Shown in pieces: positions 26,605 to 35,635 of a stretch of 64,000 bases of DNA. The position numbers and the translations under genes were made by a program. Origin of the DNA: Nocardia albiluteola. GTDB taxonomy: Bacteria > Actinomycetota > Actinomycetes > Mycobacteriales > Mycobacteriaceae. Under the pieces are notes generated by a model. It ran no database searches, had not been told where the DNA came from, and saw nothing but the letters and a program-made list of their open reading frames with translations. The DNA lies in NCBI RefSeq assembly GCF_018860155.1, contig NZ_JAHKNI010000001.1:199333-263332 (forward strand), written 5' to 3'. Every line of letters begins with the position of its first letter. Within the stretch, counting starts at the first letter, position 1.

Positions 26605-28082
26605 GCCGGTTCCCCCTCAGCCAGGCGGATCAAGTCGGTCTTGTCCGGTTTGATGATCTGTGTTTTCACCGCGCCGAACACCTCGGTGGGTGCGGGCTCG
26701 CGCTTGCGGACCGGCGCGGGGGCGCGCGCGGAGTCGGAGATCCGGATCAGCAGTGCCAGCAGCGCATAGTTGGCCAGCAGCGCCGAGCCGCCGTAGGAGA
26801 CGAACGGGGTGGCCAGGCCCGAGAGCGGGATCAGCTTGGTCACACCGCCGACGACCAGGAACACCTGTGCCGCGATGGTGAACGCCAGCCCGGCCGCCAG
26901 CAGCTTGCCGAAGCTGTCCCGCACCGCGAGTGCGGTGCGCAGCCCGCGCACGACGAACACGGTGAACAGCAGCAGGATCGCCGCCAGCCCGATCAGGCCC
27001 AGCTCCTCACCGGCGGTGGCGACGATGAAGTCGGTCTTGGCGAAGGGCACCTGATCGGGGCGCCCGCTGCCCAGGCCCGTGCCCGCCAGGCCGCCGGTTG
27101 CCAGCCCGAACAGCGACTGGGCGATCCGGTAGCCGGTGCTGTTGTACACCGCGAACGGGTCGAGCCACGTGTGCACCAGGGTCCGCATGAACCCGAATGT
27201 GTTGTAGGCGAAGGCAAGTCCGAGGATCAGCAGCGCTCCGCCGGTGACCAGCCAGCCCACCCGCTCGGTCGCGATGTACAGCAGCGCCAGCACGGTTGCG
27301 AAGATCAGCAGGCTCACACCCAGATCCCGCTCGAACGCCAGCACGCCGACGCAGACGACCCAGACCAGCAGGATCGGACCGAGGTCGCGCGGGCGCGGCA
27401 GCTCCACCCCGAACGCGCGGCGTCCGGCGGCGGTGAACAGATCGCGCTTGGCCACCAGCAACGCCGCGACGAAGACGACCAGCAGCACCTTCGCGAATTC
27501 GCCCGGCTGCACCGTGAATCCGGGCAGCCGCAGCCAGATCTTGGCCCCGTTCGTCTCCGAATACCTCTCGGGCAGCACGGCTGGAACCAGGAGTGCGGCC
27601 GCGCCGATCAGTCCGAGCGTGTAATTGTATCGGGCCAGGGTGCGGTAGTCGCGCACCACCACCAGCACCGCGGCGAACACCAGGACCGCGCCGGCGGTCC
27701 AGAGCATCTGGTGGTCGGCGTCGCTGCCGCCGACGGTCTGCGGGCCGGCCAGGTCCAGGCGGTGAATCAGCACCAGGCCCAGCCCGTTCAGCAGCGCCGC
27801 GATCGGTAGCAGCAGCGGATCGGCGAACGAGGCGAACCGGCGCACCGCCAGATGGGCGACCCCGACCAGGGCCAGATAGGACAGGCCGAGTTTGGCCAGC
27901 TCCCAGGAGAGCCGCTGGTCCAGACTCGCCTCCACCAGCACCATCGCCACCATCGTGATGACGACAGCGACCACCAGCAGCAATAGTTCGATATTGCGAC
28001 GGGTCGAGGGCGGGGGAGCGGGGGCGAACCCGCCCGGGGGGCTGGGGAAGGCCCCCGCGGATGGCGGTGCCGGTGCGGACAT
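26601..28082 (-). CDS. rodA: RodA/FtsW-family peptidoglycan glycosyltransferase (SEDS protein)
   Basis: 493 residues with about ten or more membrane helices after a proline-rich cytoplasmic N-terminus. Family segments include 'GAKIWLRLPGFTVQPGEFAKVLLVVFVA', 'ERDLGVSLLIFATVLALLYIA' and 'PFAKTDFIVATAGEELGLIGL', and the last helix pair 'LSGLATPFVSYGGSALLANYALLALLIRIS'. SEDS proteins polymerise lipid II together with a class B PBP, here PbpA encoded next. ATG 28082 overlaps the pstP stop by 1 nt. The long frame upstream of that ATG is pstP read out of frame. Confidence 0.96.
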   Translation of the reverse strand: MSAPAPPSAGAFPSPPGGFAPAPPPSTRRNIELLLLVVAVVITMVAMVLVEASLDQRLSWELAKLGLSYLALVGVAHLAVRRFASFADPLLLPIAALLNGLGLVLIHRLDLAGPQTVGGSDADHQMLWTAGAVLVFAAVLVVVRDYRTLARYNYTLGLIGAAALLVPAVLPERYSETNGAKIWLRLPGFTVQPGEFAKVLLVVFVAALLVAKRDLFTAAGRRAFGVELPRPRDLGPILLVWVVCVGVLAFERDLGVSLLIFATVLALLYIATERVGWLVTGGALLILGLAFAYNTFGFMRTLVHTWLDPFAVYNSTGYRIAQSLFGLATGGLAGTGLGSGRPDQVPFAKTDFIVATAGEELGLIGLAAILLLFTVFVVRGLRTALAVRDSFGKLLAAGLAFTIAAQVFLVVGGVTKLIPLSGLATPFVSYGGSALLANYALLALLIRISDSARAPAPVRKREPAPTEVFGAVKTQIIKPDKTDLIRLAEGEPA

Positions 28083-29584
28083 CAGTCCGCCTTCCTGCAG
28101 TTCTCCCCCGGGGTTTGCGGGACCGACGACGTGGTCGTCGGCGGGGCGGGTACGGCGCTGGCCGGTCCGGGAGTACCGGGCCGGGCATCGCTGCTGGCGG
28201 GAATCGGAACGCCGGAAGTGCCGGGCGTGCCGGTGCTGCCCGGGGCGCCGCCCGGAGCGGTGGGCGTGGGCGAGGCGGCGGTGGGAGTGCTCGACGGCGG
28301 CGTCGAGACCGGGACGGTGGTCGTGCAGGCGGGCAACAGATCCTGCTGGGCGAGCTTGTCCAGCTGGCGGTGCGCATCGTCCAGCGCGCCGGGGGGCAGG
28401 CCGCTGTTCACCTTGTCGCGTCCGGTCTGCTGCAGATCGGCGACCTGGAGTTGCCGGCATCCGTCCGGGAAGTCCTCTCCCGGGCTCGCCAGGCCCACCT
28501 GGCCGTCGCGCTGCACGCAGGCGAGCTGATCCACGTCATGGATGGAATATCCGAGCACCGATCCGGGCAGCCCGCGCACAATAACCACGTTGCCGTTATC
28601 GGCGCCGACGTAGTAGTTGTTGCGAATCATCTTGTAGCCCACCACGAGTCCGACCACCACGGCGGCGATCAGCGCCAGCGTCAGCAGGATCCAGCGGAGC
28701 TTGTGACTCTTACGCGGCTCCGGTGGTTCCGGGGCCACTGAGGGTCGTCGCGGCGCCGCGCGAGGAGGGCGCATCGCCGCCGCGCGTCCGGCTGCCGTAT
28801 TGGGGGGCGGGGTGTCCTCGTCCTCGCCGGAGGCGGCGCCGGCCACGATCGGGTGGCTCTGGCCGTAGTCCAGGTCGATGACATCGGCGACGACGACCGT
28901 GACATTGTCGGGGCCACCGCTGCGCAGGGCGAGCTCGATGAGCCGGTCCGCGGACTCGTCGGTATTGCCCTCGCGCAACGTATTCGCGATGGTTTCGTCG
29001 CTGACCACATCGGACAGGCCGTCCGAGCAGAGCAGGTAGCGATCGCCCGCGCGCGCCTCGCGCATAGTCAGTGTGGGATCGATCTCGTTGCCGGTCAGCG
29101 CCCGCATGATCAGCGATCGCTGCGGGTGGGTGTGCGCCTGCTCGGCGGTGATGCGGCCCTCGTCGACCAGTGACTGCACAAACGTGTCGTCGCGGGTGAT
29201 CTGGGTCAGCACGTCGTCGCGGAACATGTAGGCGCGCGAATCGCCGATATGCGCGAGGCCGAGTTTCTTGCCCGCGAACAGGATTGCGGTGAGCGTCGTG
29301 CCCATGCCGTCCAGTTCGGGCTCTTCCTCGACCTGATCCGCGATGGCGGCATTGCCCGAGTGCACCGCCCGGTCGAGCTTGCCCAGCAGATCGTCGCCGG
29401 GCTCGTCGTCGTCGAGATGGGCCAGGGCGGCGATCATCAGCTGGGAGGCCACCTCGCCGGCGGCGTGGCCGCCCATGCCGTCGGCGAGCGCCAGCAGGCG
29501 CGCGCCCGCGTAGACGGAATCCTCGTTGTTACCTCGAACGAGACCGCGGTCGCTGCGCGCCGCGTAACGGAGAACAAGGGTCAC
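28082..29584 (-). CDS. pstP: PP2C-type protein serine/threonine phosphatase PstP
   Basis: 500 residues. The N-terminal 235 residues are a PP2C phosphatase with metal-site motifs 'RGNNEDSV', 'LALADGMGGHAAGEVAS', 'AHIGDSRAYM', 'LLCSDGLSDVV' and 'GGPDNVTVVVAD'. A membrane helix at about 299-320 leads to an outer region ending in a proline/threonine-rich tail. It is the counterpart of PknA and PknB and reverses their phosphorylation. The GTG start overlaps the fhaB stop by 4 nt. Confidence 0.96.
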   Translation of the reverse strand: MTLVLRYAARSDRGLVRGNNEDSVYAGARLLALADGMGGHAAGEVASQLMIAALAHLDDDEPGDDLLGKLDRAVHSGNAAIADQVEEEPELDGMGTTLTAILFAGKKLGLAHIGDSRAYMFRDDVLTQITRDDTFVQSLVDEGRITAEQAHTHPQRSLIMRALTGNEIDPTLTMREARAGDRYLLCSDGLSDVVSDETIANTLREGNTDESADRLIELALRSGGPDNVTVVVADVIDLDYGQSHPIVAGAASGEDEDTPPPNTAAGRAAAMRPPRAAPRRPSVAPEPPEPRKSHKLRWILLTLALIAAVVVGLVVGYKMIRNNYYVGADNGNVVIVRGLPGSVLGYSIHDVDQLACVQRDGQVGLASPGEDFPDGCRQLQVADLQQTGRDKVNSGLPPGALDDAHRQLDKLAQQDLLPACTTTVPVSTPPSSTPTAASPTPTAPGGAPGSTGTPGTSGVPIPASSDARPGTPGPASAVPAPPTTTSSVPQTPGENCRKAD

Positions 29585-30048
29585 GATCGCAGCTCGATCA
29601 CTGTCTTACCGACACGGACGGGGGACCCGAGCGGAACCCGCACGGGGGTAGTGACTTTCGCGCGGTCGAGGTACGTCCCATTGGTGGATCCTAGATCTTC
29701 GACGTACCAGTCGTCGCCGCGCGGCGAGAGCCGAGCATGCCTGGTGGAGGCATAGTCGTCGGTGAGTACCAGCGTGGAATCGTCGGCACGCCCGATGAGC
29801 ACCGGCTGCGCGCCGAGTGTGATTCGAGTGCCGGCGAGTGAACCTTGAGTCACCACTAGATACTTGGCGCCCTTCTGGCCACGGCTGAAGGAAGGCAGCA
29901 CCGCGGAACCGCGTGCGGCCCGGGGCTGGATCCGGATGCCGGATGCCGCGTAGATGTCGCTGCGCAGGGTACGGAGCACCGCCCATACGAACAGCCACAA
30001 CAACAGTAGGAACCCCGCACGGGTCAGTTGCAGGATCAGTCCCTGCAC
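29581..30048 (-). CDS. fhaB: FHA-domain protein FhaB (FipA)
   Basis: 155 residues, the same length as the mycobacterial protein. One membrane helix at the N-terminus ('VQGLILQLTRAGFLLLLWLFVWAVLR') is followed by a cytosolic FHA domain with 'VLIGRADDSTLVLTDDYASTRHARL' and '[15 protein letters not shown]', which contains the phosphothreonine-binding Arg, Ser and Asn positions. It brings phosphorylated partners to the membrane and division site. GTG 30048 is chosen for its AGGAGG ribosome-binding site and for matching the family N-terminus. A 186-nt gap separates it from fhaA. Confidence 0.95.
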   Translation of the reverse strand: MQGLILQLTRAGFLLLLWLFVWAVLRTLRSDIYAASGIRIQPRAARGSAVLPSFSRGQKGAKYLVVTQGSLAGTRITLGAQPVLIGRADDSTLVLTDDYASTRHARLSPRGDDWYVEDLGSTNGTYLDRAKVTTPVRVPLGSPVRVGKTVIELRS

Positions 30049-30234
30049 GGTGCTCCACCTCCTGTTCGACCGAGTCGAGTACGACGCCTTGTCCCCCAAC
30101 CGGCCTGCTGGGTCAGCACGGACCTGCTGCCGGGGCGAGGGCTGGCAGCATCATAGGGCCGATGACCGGTTGCGATCACGATACGGGCGAGGATTTCGCG
30201 CCATAACGTGATCTGTATCGGCGAGCTTACGGGA

Positions 30235-31629
30235 TCAGACGATCCGGATCAGGATCTCGGAATGTCCGGCGCGGATGATATCGCCGTCGGCGAGCTGCCA
30301 ATCCTGCACCGGCGACCCGTTGACCAGCGTTCCGTTGGTCGATCCGAGGTCCGAGAGCATCGCGACCTGACCGTCCCACCGGACCTCGATGTGGCGGCGG
30401 GACACGCCGGTATCGGGGAGCCGGAAGTGTGCGTCCTGGCCGCGTCCGATGATGTTGCTGCCCTCGCGGAGCTGATAGGTGCGCCCGCTGCCGTCGTCGA
30501 GCTGGAGAGTGGCCGAATAGCTCGACCCGCCCGCGGGAGCGGCCTGTGCGGGCGCGCCGTAGCCGCCCCCCTGGGCACCGCCCTGCTGGCCGTAGCCCTG
30601 CTGCTGGCCGTACCCGCCCTGCTGCTCGTACCCCTGCTGGCCGTAGCCCTGCTGTTGCCCGTAGCCGCCCTGCTCGTACCCGCCGGGGGACTGGGCGTAG
30701 CCCTGGTCGTACCCGCCGGGGGCCTGACCGTACGCCTGCTGCTGGCCGTGGCCGGCCTGCTGCTCGTAGCCCTGCTGGCCGTACGCCTGGTCGCTGTACC
30801 CCTGCTGCTGGCCGTACGCCTGGTCGCCGTAGCCCTGCTGCTGGCCGTAGCCGCCCTGCTGCTCGTACCCGCCGTGCTGGCCGTAGCCGCCCTGCTGCTC
30901 GTACCCGCCGTGCTGCTCGTAGCCACCCTGCTGGCCGTATCCGCCCTGCTGGTAGTCGTGGCCGTTCTGGTACTCGCCGTAGTCGCCGCCGCCCGGCGCC
31001 TGATATCCGCCACCCGCGGGAGCCTGGTACCCGCCCTGCTGGCCGTATTCGTCGTAGCCCTGCTGACCCGGGCGGCCCGCGGGCGGCGGCGCGTACCCGC
31101 GGTTGCGTGGATCGGACTCCGCGGGCTCACGGCTGGGGTCGTAGCCTGAGTTCTGCGTCATGGGGCCAGCTCCTGGTTGCGGGTGTGCGGTTCGTTGTCG
31201 GGGCGGTCCGGAACGGCCGGGAGATGGACCGCGGACCGTCTGTTCGCGACGGCCCGCGTCCGGGTCTACCCGTCCGCGTGTCCTGAACTGCCCGGTGTGC
31301 AGCGTAGGGGATGGTTCGAATTCGACATGCACATCACCGTAGGTCTGCCACCCTTGATCGCGGATGTATTCCTGCAGATGTTTGGCGAACGCCCGGGTGG
31401 TGAGGTCATGGTCGGCATCGAGTTGCCGCAGGTCCGCCGCGTTGATGGTGATGGTGTAGCTGTTGGGGGCCAGCAGATGGCCGCCGTCGAGTTCGGTGAC
31501 CCGATCGGAAGCCTCACGCTGCAGCGCCGCCTCCACCTCCTGGGGGACGACACTGCCACCGAAGACACGGGCGAAGCCGTCGCCGACGGCATCCTTCAGG
31601 CGCCGTTCGAACCTGGTCACTATCCCCAT
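30235..31629 (-). CDS. fhaA: FHA-domain protein FhaA with a long low-complexity linker
   Basis: 464 residues. The N-terminal 115 are the FhaA-specific domain ([25 protein letters not shown]...). A linker of about 170 residues made of G, Y and Q repeats ([10 protein letters not shown] variants) follows. The C-terminal FHA domain has '[27 protein letters not shown]' and '[14 protein letters not shown]'. The FHA part binds phosphothreonine on PknA/B substrates; in mycobacteria FhaA binds the MviN pseudokinase domain and regulates peptidoglycan synthesis. ATG 31629 has a GGGAGGG site. The linker is repetitive, so its length may vary between strains. Confidence 0.95.
   Translation of the reverse strand: MGIVTRFERRLKDAVGDGFARVFGGSVVPQEVEAALQREASDRVTELDGGHLLAPNSYTITINAADLRQLDADHDLTTRAFAKHLQEYIRDQGWQTYGDVHVEFEPSPTLHTGQFRTRGRVDPDAGRREQTVRGPSPGRSGPPRQRTAHPQPGAGPMTQNSGYDPSREPAESDPRNRGYAPPPAGRPGQQGYDEYGQQGGYQAPAGGGYQAPGGGDYGEYQNGHDYQQGGYGQQGGYEQHGGYEQQGGYGQHGGYEQQGGYGQQQGYGDQAYGQQQGYSDQAYGQQGYEQQAGHGQQQAYGQAPGGYDQGYAQSPGGYEQGGYGQQQGYGQQGYEQQGGYGQQQGYGQQGGAQGGGYGAPAQAAPAGGSSYSATLQLDDGSGRTYQLREGSNIIGRGQDAHFRLPDTGVSRRHIEVRWDGQVAMLSDLGSTNGTLVNGSPVQDWQLADGDIIRAGHSEILIRIV
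30560..31080 (-). repeat. Low-complexity GYGQQ-coding repeat inside fhaA
   Basis: About 520 nt of imperfect short tandem units (codons for Gly, Tyr, Gln, with Asp/Glu) form the FhaA linker. The reading frame is kept throughout. It explains the periodic pattern in the DNA; it is not a CRISPR array. Confidence 0.85.
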
Positions 31630-31863
31630 CGCCGACCCTCCCTTCGGTATGCGTGTGCGTCGGTCGTCTGTTCAGGATTCGCGACACGCCGATAGGGCGT
31701 GTCGACGGTCGGACACGGTCATTGCATGATATCCACGATCGTCCACACCTGTAACTCCTGGCAACGCTCGGCGGTTCCCATCTGCTGTCCATCCCCCGTG
31801 TAGGCCCGTGAACAGGCGATTTCGTTCCGATCGCGACCCCGTGCTACTGTCTCCAAGTCGCTC

Positions 31864-31946
31864 GGGCGAGTGGCGGAATGGCAGACGCGCTGGCTTCAGG
31901 TGCCAGTGTCCTTCGGGACGTGGGGGTTCAAGTCCCCCTTCGCCCA
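31864..31946 (+). tRNA. leuT: tRNA-Leu (anticodon CAG)
   Basis: Acceptor stem GGGCGAG with TTCGCCC (one G-U pair), D-arm 'TGGCGGAATGGCAGACGCG', anticodon stem CTGGC/GCCAG enclosing TTCAGGT (anticodon CAG), a long variable arm TGTCC-TTC-GGGAC typical of class II leucine tRNAs, and T-arm GGGGGTTCAAGTCCCCC. CCA is not encoded. A leucine tRNA next to fhaA is also found in mycobacteria. Confidence 0.97.
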
Positions 31947-31958
31947 CAGGTGCGGGAA

Positions 31959-31995
31959 GGCCGCAGACCGGATTCGGTCTGCGGCCTTTCTGTTT
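31959..31995 (+). terminator. Rho-independent terminator after tRNA-Leu
   Basis: A perfect 12-bp stem (31959-31970 with 31975-31986) closes a 4-nt loop GATT and is followed by TTTCTGTTT. It starts 13 nt after the tRNA. Confidence 0.95.
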
Positions 31996-32079
31996 GTCAT
32001 TGACCCGCCGTCGTCATGCTGTGTCTCTTCTCACCTCGGCCCGCGCCATTCCCGGTGCTGGGCAGCGAGATCGGGCGGT

Positions 32080-32098
32080 TGTGTCCGGACCGGACACA
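32080..32098. promoter_or_regulatory. 19-nt perfect palindrome upstream of a secreted-protein gene
   Basis: TGTGTCCGGACCGGACACA is symmetric around one central base. A second perfect palindrome, GAGACGCGTCTC, lies at 32145-32156. Both are in the 380-nt gap between the tRNA-Leu terminator and the gene at 32367, and look like protein-binding sites. No regulator is encoded next to them. Confidence 0.4.
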
Positions 32099-32366
32099 TG
32101 TTCTGTGTCACCGCGCGAGGATTGATTGCCGCTGTCCGGGGTGAGAGACGCGTCTCACGCGGCCGGGCGTGTCATCGGGTCACTCGTCGACGGGAACCGG
32201 ACGGCCGACGACCAGCTGGTCAGGCGTCGAACTGCCCAACGGGTGCGACCGGTGCTTCCATCTTTTGGTCAGTTGACTGTCGGGTCGGGTGCGGGCTGGT
32301 CGGGTACTGTGCTCGAGTCGCGGCGTGACCATGCCGTGACCGCAGCGGAATGGGCAGGTGCACACC

Positions 32367-33800
32367 ATGATTCGACGTCTTCCCGGGATGATCGCGACCG
32401 CACTGTGCACCGCCGGGCTGCTGGCGTTCGCCGCGCCCGCGCAGGCCTCCACCGGATGGGGCCCATTCGCCGCGCCGAACCCCTACCTGGGTCCGCTCGG
32501 TTCGGCGACGATGCATTCGGATGCCGGATCGTCCGATGCGACTCCGCTGGCCGGACCGGGTGCACGGCCGGTCTCCGCGACGGTCTACCCGCTGGCGGAC
32601 GCCTGTCCCACGCTGCTGCAGGGTACGGACGGGCTGGTCGTGGCGCTGTGCACCACGATCGCCGACCGGGCGCCGACCGTGGAACTCATCGGTCCCCGGG
32701 CAACCGGACCGCTCGGTTTCGGAACCGCCGCGGCGACCCTGACCCTGGCCAAGGGCGGACTGCTCGGCGGCGTCTATGCCTTCCTGGACAACGAGAACCG
32801 GCTGGTGGTCGTCGACGGGAACCGCCACCTGCTGCGCATCGGGCACGCGCGGGACGCGGCGGGACGATGGGCCCTCGCGGTGACGTCGTCGGTCGATCTG
32901 TCCGGCGTGGTGCCCGCGGGCGACAGTGTCGTGGGACTGGTTCCGGATTCCAGCGGCGCGGTGTGGTTCGCCACCGAGCACGCGGTCGTCGGGCGGGTGG
33001 GCGCGGCAGGGGGAGTCTCGGCGGTCTCCCTTCCGGCCGGGGAGATGGTCGAGAACAGCATCTCCGCGACCCCGAACGGCCGAATCGCCGTCGCCACCAC
33101 GTTCGCGCTCTACGAATTCCACACTGGTGACTCCGGCCGCCCCGAGATCTCCTGGCGCCGCGCCTACGACCGCGGCCCCGGCCGCAAGCCGGGGCAGCTC
33201 AGCTGGGGCACCGGATCCACACCCGTCTACTTCGGCCCGAAGACCGGCGCGGACTACGTGACCATCGTCGACAATGCCGCCGGAGCCGCGCATCTGCTCG
33301 TATTTCGTTCCGGCACCGGGCAATTGGTGTGCAGCCAGCCGGTGCTGACGCGCGGCGGCCCGGGTAGCGAGAACGCGCCGATCGGCCTGGGCCGCACGGT
33401 GGTCGTGGCCAGCACCTACGGCTATCCGTATCCGACGCTGCCGCAGGGCGCGGGTCCGTCCGTGCCGTCGAGTGCGTCGTTCACCGGCGGCATGACGCGG
33501 GTGGATGTCGGCGCGGACGGCTGTCACACGGTCTGGGACAGCCCGGTGCGCAGCTCGGCGGTGCCGATCCTGTCCGCGGCGGACGGCCTGATCTACACGG
33601 TGGACCGGGTCGGCCTGCCGGACGCCACGCCGCTGGATGGTTTCGAGTTCGCCGCGGTCGACGCCGAGACCGGGGCGGTCGTTTCGCGCAGCCCGCTGCC
33701 CGGCACGATCGCCGAGGATCCCCTGCAGACCGCGCCGCTGATCACCCGGGACCACCGGATACTGCAGGGCACACTCAGCGGCATCCTGCGCATCGGTTAG
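32367..33800 (+). CDS. Secreted beta-propeller-like protein of unknown function
   Basis: 477 residues. An N-terminal signal peptide (MIRRLPGMIATALCTAGLLAFAAPAQA, cleavage after AQA) is followed by a repetitive all-beta region: 'GGVYAFLDNENRLVVVDGNRHLLRIGHA', 'VPDSSGAVWFATEHAVVGRVG', 'SATPNGRIAVATTFALYEF' and 'DGLIYTVDRVG' resemble successive propeller blades with the D-x-G-x-V/L-x-x-x pattern. No catalytic motif is seen. It is probably exported to the cell envelope or medium. A GTG nine nt upstream is an alternative start; the ATG is preferred because AGGTG lies at suitable distance. Confidence 0.8.
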   Translation: MIRRLPGMIATALCTAGLLAFAAPAQASTGWGPFAAPNPYLGPLGSATMHSDAGSSDATPLAGPGARPVSATVYPLADACPTLLQGTDGLVVALCTTIADRAPTVELIGPRATGPLGFGTAAATLTLAKGGLLGGVYAFLDNENRLVVVDGNRHLLRIGHARDAAGRWALAVTSSVDLSGVVPAGDSVVGLVPDSSGAVWFATEHAVVGRVGAAGGVSAVSLPAGEMVENSISATPNGRIAVATTFALYEFHTGDSGRPEISWRRAYDRGPGRKPGQLSWGTGSTPVYFGPKTGADYVTIVDNAAGAAHLLVFRSGTGQLVCSQPVLTRGGPGSENAPIGLGRTVVVASTYGYPYPTLPQGAGPSVPSSASFTGGMTRVDVGADGCHTVWDSPVRSSAVPILSAADGLIYTVDRVGLPDATPLDGFEFAAVDAETGAVVSRSPLPGTIAEDPLQTAPLITRDHRILQGTLSGILRIG

Positions 33801-34517
33801 CGACTCGCTCCCGGACCGATTCGCGTGTACCGGTGGTGAATCCCGGACGAGGTCCGGGCGAAGGTTTTCCGTCGCGGTGTGATCTTCGCCGCATCCACGG
33901 TGAGGGCGCGGGGCGCGCGGGTTTGGTTGCGGGCACGAACAAAATGATCACGGAGCGGTATCTCCGCCGCGTATTTGGGTGTCCGTACGCAGATAAGGCC
34001 CTATCACCTAACTGCATTCCGGAATTGGCCCGCATTAACAAACTTGAGGTTTGTTTACTATATGGCAACCGTTCCGTCATCGGTAATTTCCGTGGTATAT
34101 GCCCTGGTTGTGCGGTGTTGATGTGCCTAGAAGGTGGCGATTCTACGAGGCTGGTTAACCTTGCGATGGGCGTTTTCGGACATATGCCGCAGCCCGTTCC
34201 GGGCCGAATGGGAGGGATCGGGCACAACGCCACGCTGGATGTTCCGGACTCGCAACAGAGTGGGCGCTACGGATTTGCCGAAGGATCGATTGTCCCTGCC
34301 GGACCACCGCTTTCGGGCCGTGACCTACACACGCGCCAGGCGGAGGGGAGGTTGCATCGGGATAACGATTGTGTAGAGTTGACGGTAACGCTGGCCGCAG
34401 CTGAGCTGGACTCGCTGCGGCCAGTGGCTCTCAAATTATCCGACTCGATCTTGGGTCACCGCGCCTCGCTACGCAAGCCAATTACGCGCTGTTAGCCGAT
34501 TGTGCGCCCGGCGGTAA
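33801..34517. other. 717-nt gap with an AT-rich island
   Basis: From about 33930 to 34240 the base composition drops well below the surroundings, and 34037-34055 contains the inverted repeat AACAAAC-TTGAG-GTTTGTT. At 34391-34424 CTGGCCGCAG pairs with CTGCGGCCAG, a terminator-like stem. A 220-codon plus-strand frame (33833-34495) crosses the region, but its sequence has no domain pattern, its codon use is not that of the neighbours, and a similar-sized frame exists on the other strand. No gene is called here. Confidence 0.5.
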
Positions 34518-35468
34518 CTACACCGACCCCTTCGCGGCCCGACGGCCGACCCCGAACACGTAGACCAGAAAGCCCAGCTCGGCGATCAGCCCGATGCCGA
34601 TCCGGACCGGCGCGGGCCAGCCGCTGGGCGTGATGAAACCCTCGATCGTCCCGGATACCGCCAGCACCGCGACCAGGCCCAGCGCCACGGTCGCCGAGGC
34701 CCGGCCCTGCCGCGCCAGCGCCTGCGCACGACTGCGCCGGCCCGGATCGATCAGCGTCCAGCCCAGCTTCAGGCCCGCGCCCCCGGCCACGAAGACCGCG
34801 GTCAGCTCGAGCATGCCGTGCGGGAGGATGAATCCGAAGAAGGCGTCCAACCGGCCCGCATCGGCCATCAGGCCCGCCGAGACGCCGACGTTGAGCGCGT
34901 TCATGAACAGCGCGTACACCGCGGGGAGGATCAGCAGCCCGGTGAACAGCGCGACCGCGGACACCCAGACGTTGTTCGTCCAGACCTGCGCGGCGAACGC
35001 GTCGTGCGGGTGCGCGGAGTAGTAGGTCTCGAACTCGCCGCCGGGGCTGGTGAGGCTGCCCGGATCGGCGGGCACGCCCAAAATCCTGCGCGCGGAACCG
35101 GATCCGGAGACCCAGACACCCAGCCCCGCCGCAATCGCCACGAATGCCGCGGCCACGCCGGTCCACCACGGCCAGATCCGGTAGACCGCCGCGGGAAAGC
35201 TGTGGGTGAAGAAGCGCCCGACCGCGCGCCACGCCTCGACCCGGGTGCCGAGCACCCGGCCGCGTGCCCTGGTGAGCAGCGCGGACAGGCCGCCGATCAG
35301 CTCCGGATCCGGCGAATGGGACTGCAACCGGGACAACTGCTGGGAGGTGCGCCGGTACAGCGCCATCAGCTCGTCGGCCTCCGCGCCGGACAGCCGGTGC
35401 TGCCGGGACAGCTGGTCGAGCCGGTACCACGACTGGCGGTGCGTGTATGTGTATGCGTCCACGTCCAC
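34518..35468 (-). CDS. SpoIIM-superfamily (DUF95) membrane protein
   Basis: 316 residues. A soluble helical N-terminus ('WYRLDQLSRQHRLSGAEADELMALYRRTSQQLSRLQ') is followed by five or six membrane helices. 'VWTNNVWVSAVALFTGLLILPAVYALFMNALNVG' and 'FFGFILPHGMLELTAVFVAGGAGLKLGW' carry the SpoIIM/DUF95 signature, especially the N-N pair and the PHG-E-L motif. In non-sporulating actinobacteria the function is unknown. It lies with RDD, DUF58 and MoxR genes, as in mycobacteria (Rv3694c region). The GTG start faces the divergent RDD gene. Confidence 0.9.
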   Translation of the reverse strand: MDVDAYTYTHRQSWYRLDQLSRQHRLSGAEADELMALYRRTSQQLSRLQSHSPDPELIGGLSALLTRARGRVLGTRVEAWRAVGRFFTHSFPAAVYRIWPWWTGVAAAFVAIAAGLGVWVSGSGSARRILGVPADPGSLTSPGGEFETYYSAHPHDAFAAQVWTNNVWVSAVALFTGLLILPAVYALFMNALNVGVSAGLMADAGRLDAFFGFILPHGMLELTAVFVAGGAGLKLGWTLIDPGRRSRAQALARQGRASATVALGLVAVLAVSGTIEGFITPSGWPAPVRIGIGLIAELGFLVYVFGVGRRAAKGSV

Positions 35469-35635
35469 TGTCTTCGTGCCCCTCCGCCGCGCTCCGGTTT
35501 CCGTGCGGCGTCCGGCCGCGTCTTCGCTCTCGCGGCACGCTCCGCGCGGGCCGCACGGGGATGGTATCTCTCCGGTCCGACGAATCGTTCGCTGTCGGTC
35601 CGGCCGGTCACGACGCCCGTTATGGTGAACAGATC

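Noticed and set aside
30560..31080. Periodic short repeats that could suggest a CRISPR array
   Set aside because: Units are only a few codons long, have no unique spacers, and encode the FhaA linker in frame.
33833..34495. 220-codon plus-strand frame in the AT-rich gap
   Set aside because: No family pattern, atypical codon use, and an equally long frame on the other strand; judged chance openness.
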